From contig JBBQCV010000075.1 in NCBI GenBank assembly GCA_038319115.1, forward strand, positions 1 to 15,629: a stretch of 15,629 nt of DNA. Reading direction: 5' to 3'. The notes beneath the pieces were generated by a model. That model searched no databases. It saw only the letters and a program-made list of their open reading frames with translations, and was not told the origin of the DNA. The translations under genes were made by a program, and so were the position numbers. Source of the stretch: SZAS-79 sp038319115. Its GTDB lineage: Bacteria; Pseudomonadota; Gammaproteobacteria; Burkholderiales; SG8-39. Of this stretch, positions 15,241 through 15,629 are shown in pieces. Position 1 is the stretch's first letter, and every line of letters begins with the position of its first letter.

Positions 15241-15431
15241 CTGTCGGCCCTCATCGCCTCAAGGTCGCCCTGCCAGTCGAGCTTGCCTCGAAAGCTGCGG
15301 ATCTGCTCCTGCTGCCTCAGGCGCAGCAGGGTGCGCAGCCCGAGCTCCACGACCTCACGCTTGGTCTTCGCCCCGGTCGCGAGGAGCGCGTCGCGCATGA
15401 GCTTGTCGTCAATCACGATGGTTGTGCGCAT
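15237..15431 (-). CDS. vapB: VapB-family antitoxin (orphan)
   Basis: Small antitoxin of 64 residues. The N-terminal MRTTIVIDDKLMRDALLATG followed by AKTKREVVELGLRTLL is the ribbon-helix-helix DNA-binding domain of the VapB (DUF2191) type. The C-terminal part, RSFRGKLDWQGDLEAMRADR, is the usual toxin-wrapping tail. The ATG at 15431 matches family starts; the frame is open 29 codons further up but that extension is not family-like. The ribosome site is weak (GGGA about 11 nt upstream). The VapC toxin that normally overlaps its stop is reduced to a few codons, so this antitoxin probably has no local target. It may survive as a regulator, or protect against a VapC encoded elsewhere. Confidence 0.85.
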   Translation of the reverse strand: MRTTIVIDDKLMRDALLATGAKTKREVVELGLRTLLRLRQQEQIRSFRGKLDWQGDLEAMRADR

Positions 15432-15434
15432 GAG

Positions 15435-15460
15435 GTGTATTCCCAGCGTATTTTGTACAC
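15435..15460. promoter_or_regulatory. Possible vapB operator
   Basis: GTGTA and TACAC form 5-bp arms 16 nt apart just upstream of vapB, with GTATT repeated at 15437 and 15448 inside. VapB proteins bind such short dyads over their own promoter. The match is short, so confidence is low. Confidence 0.25.
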
Positions 15461-15554
15461 ATTTCAGGCGAGCAAGCCCTGCCCTGGAACCGCCGGCTCG
15501 TTTCACGCTTACCGCCACTACAACGAACGGAAGGCCCGCCGCGTTGACCCGCCG

Positions 15555-15629
15555 CTAGCTCCGGGCCACCGGCACCGTCGCTTCCCTCGCCCCACCGCGT
15601 GCTGCTTGCGCGTGGCGCACCTTCACGAC
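15555..15629 (-). other. Possible C-terminal end of a gene entering from the right edge
   Basis: From the window edge a minus-strand frame is open for 24 codons (ending in VARS) and stops at TAG 15557-15555. It is Ala/Arg/Val-rich, and nothing allows a family to be named. It could be a gene tail or chance in GC-rich DNA. The stretch 15461-15554 shows nothing recognisable. Confidence 0.2.

Overview
The window is GC-rich chromosomal DNA with densely packed genes on both strands. It looks like a betaproteobacterium, probably Burkholderiales or a close relative. The reasons are a Bug-type solute receptor next to a ring-hydroxylating oxygenase, a TRAP carboxylate transporter, a DUF2889 protein, a RutC-type deaminase and an M81/MlrC-like peptidase. 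This placement rests on recognising families by eye; no search was run. No rRNA, tRNA, CRISPR array or complete insertion sequence was seen.

Layout. Positions 1-1878 (minus) hold a Bug receptor gene followed by the alpha subunit of a Rieske ring-hydroxylating oxygenase, which is cut by the window edge. Divergent from it, 2069-4941 (plus) is a complete TRAP transporter, dctP-dctQ-dctM. Next, on the minus strand, come a RutC-like gene and a DUF2889 gene (4958-5930). Then comes a probable heat-shock operon read as hsp20 > lon > DUF2076 (9583 down to 6133), with a sigma-32-like promoter. A small orphan XRE-type regulator (9790-10050, plus) is divergent from hsp20. An ankyrin-repeat secreted protein followed by an M81/MlrC-family protein occupies 12623-10105 (minus). 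A TonB-family gene (12633-13355, plus) starts 9 bp head-to-head from the ankyrin gene.

The right end (13371-15431) is the accessory part. It holds a HEPN/MNT toxin-antitoxin module in which the MNT nucleotidyltransferase antitoxin carries an N-terminal Phd/YefM-type DNA-binding domain. The module is preceded by a tandem TTAGCTAA palindrome that overlaps a likely -10 box and sits almost on the start codon. The HepT toxin gene overlaps a phospholipase-D-family gene that appears to have lost two internal segments while keeping an open frame. After it come a 53-bp repeat, also present at 6036, and an orphan vapB whose vapC partner is cut off after five recognisable codons. This end reads as a zone of toxin-antitoxin genes and gene decay.

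How the genes work together. The left third serves uptake and oxidation of organic (probably aromatic or carboxylic) acids. The middle is protein quality control. The right end is a toxin-antitoxin region whose most unusual part is the fused Phd-MNT antitoxin, which could in principle both repress its own promoter and modify its toxin.
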